Source: an uncultured Opitutales bacterium (GTDB lineage: Bacteria > Verrucomicrobiota > Verrucomicrobiia > Opitutales > UBA2995). From it: 6,081 bases of DNA. A program made the position numbers and the translations under genes. Numbering within the stretch: the stretch's first letter is position 1; each line of letters starts with the position of its first letter. Where the stretch lies: positions 1 through 6,081 of the forward strand of contig CALGUT010000270.1 in the NCBI GenBank assembly GCA_937920335.1, read 5' to 3'. The notes beneath the pieces are model-generated. The model searched no databases, had not been told where the DNA came from, and saw only the letters and a program-made list of their open reading frames with translations. Shown here in pieces: positions 5,464 to 6,081 of the stretch.

Positions 5464-6081
5464 GTGAGCGAACCAGTTGAAGTGGAAAAAACGAAAGCTA
5501 TCACCGATGTAGATCCGGTGAGTGCGAAGCTTGAAGATGCGAGCGCTCAAGACCGAATTCTCTGGGGTTTGAAGACTTTCGGTGAACAGTTGGTGATGAG
5601 TTCCAGCTTTGGAGCCCAATCCGCGGTGATGTTGCACATGGTGTCGAATCTCGCTCCCAAGGTTCCGATCATTCTCGTGGATACCGGATATTTGTTTCCG
5701 GAGACCTACCAGTTTATTGAGGACATGAGTGAGCGTTTGAATCTAAACCTCCGCGTATATCAATCGACGCTGTCAAATGAGCGGCAGGAAGCACTTTATG
5801 GTAAACTCTGGGAACAGGGGAAGGAAGGGCTCGAGAAATACAACCTCATGAACAAGGTTGAGCCGATGAATCGGGCGATGGTTGAGTTAAAAGCGAAAGG
5901 CTGGTTGGCTGGGTTACGCCGGGAGCAAGCCTCTTCGCGGAAGCACCTCGATGTGGTGATGAAGCAGGGAAATATTACCAAGATTCATCCGATTATCGAT
6001 TGGACGGATCGCGAAATCTATCAGTATTTGACGAATAACAACCTTCCTTACCATCCGCTATGGGAAGATGGTTATGTTTCA
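5464..6081 (+). CDS. cysH: Phosphoadenylyl-sulfate (PAPS) reductase, 3' end cut by window
   Basis: CysH reduces PAPS to sulfite and adenosine 3',5'-bisphosphate, using thioredoxin or glutaredoxin, in assimilatory sulfate reduction. The 206 residues present cover most of the roughly 244-residue family. Motifs: SSSFGAQSAVMLHM (46-59, nucleotide-binding P-loop-like), VDTGYLFPETY (72-82), YGKLWEQG (112-119), KYNLMNKVEPMNRAM (125-139), AGLRREQASSR (149-159) and IHPIIDWTDREIYQYL (174-189). They are very close to E. coli CysH. The double cysteine that APS reductases carry just before KVEP is replaced by YNLMN, so this is the PAPS type without an iron-sulfur cluster. The catalytic C-terminal cysteine (ECGLH in the family) lies beyond the edge. 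TAA at 5455-5457 is in frame, so GTG 5464 is the first usable start. AAAAGGA ends only 1 nt before it, an unusually tight spacing; GTG 5482 is an alternative. No other cys gene is visible. Confidence 0.93.
   Translation, partial: MSEPVEVEKTKAITDVDPVSAKLEDASAQDRILWGLKTFGEQLVMSSSFGAQSAVMLHMVSNLAPKVPIILVDTGYLFPETYQFIEDMSERLNLNLRVYQSTLSNERQEALYGKLWEQGKEGLEKYNLMNKVEPMNRAMVELKAKGWLAGLRREQASSRKHLDVVMKQGNITKIHPIIDWTDREIYQYLTNNNLPYHPLWEDGYVS

Noticed and set aside
5464..6081. APS reductase (iron-sulfur type) as the identity of the cysH product
   Set aside because: The Cys-Cys pair that normally precedes the KVEP motif is replaced by YNLMN, and the overall motifs follow the E. coli PAPS reductase.

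Overview
The window looks like part of a bacterial chromosome of roughly 50% GC. All of the genes seen are of bacterial type: a DinG/YoaA-type helicase, a MOSC-domain protein, a P1B-type metal ATPase and an assimilatory sulfate-reduction enzyme. Most starts lack a convincing Shine-Dalgarno sequence. That would suit several Gram-negative phyla outside the Proteobacteria (I lean weakly to the Verrucomicrobiota), but no rRNA or other marker is present and the lineage is not settled. There is no sign of a phage, transposon, CRISPR array or tRNA.

Layout from left to right. (1) Bases 1-113 are mostly non-coding or 5'-end sequence. An open frame on the minus strand runs off the left edge, and three short inverted repeats lie in and upstream of it. 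One of these would hide the ribosome binding site and start codon of the shorter start choice. (2) 114-2722, minus strand, is a two-gene operon: an XPD/DinG-like iron-sulfur DNA helicase followed, after only 2 nt, by a small MOSC-domain protein. (3) 2723-2840 is a 118-nt divergent promoter region. It carries a 7-1-7 inverted repeat of the Fur/PerR operator type, which overlaps the best -10 box of the helicase operon. (4) 2841-5087, plus strand, is a P1B-4-type heavy-metal efflux ATPase (SPC and HEGST transport motifs) with an unusual N-terminal extension. (5) 5088-5463 is a 376-nt gene-free stretch with a long-range inverted repeat and, next to the following gene, an imperfect hairpin and a tandem 9-bp repeat. 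(6) 5464-6081, plus strand, is cysH (PAPS reductase), cut by the right edge.

The genes suggest a metal and sulfur theme. P1B-4 ATPases with these motifs export Fe(II) or Co(II) and are often under PerR or Fur control, which agrees with the operator-like site. The divergent helicase has the four-cysteine iron-sulfur signature, MOSC proteins handle sulfur or molybdenum cofactors, and CysH feeds sulfide into cysteine synthesis. An 11-bp sequence (TTACCTTAAAT) occurs both in front of cysH and in front of the left-edge frame, so the two flanking genes may share a regulator. These links are inference. I see no clearly novel multi-gene system; the best leads are the regulatory sites in the three intergenic regions.
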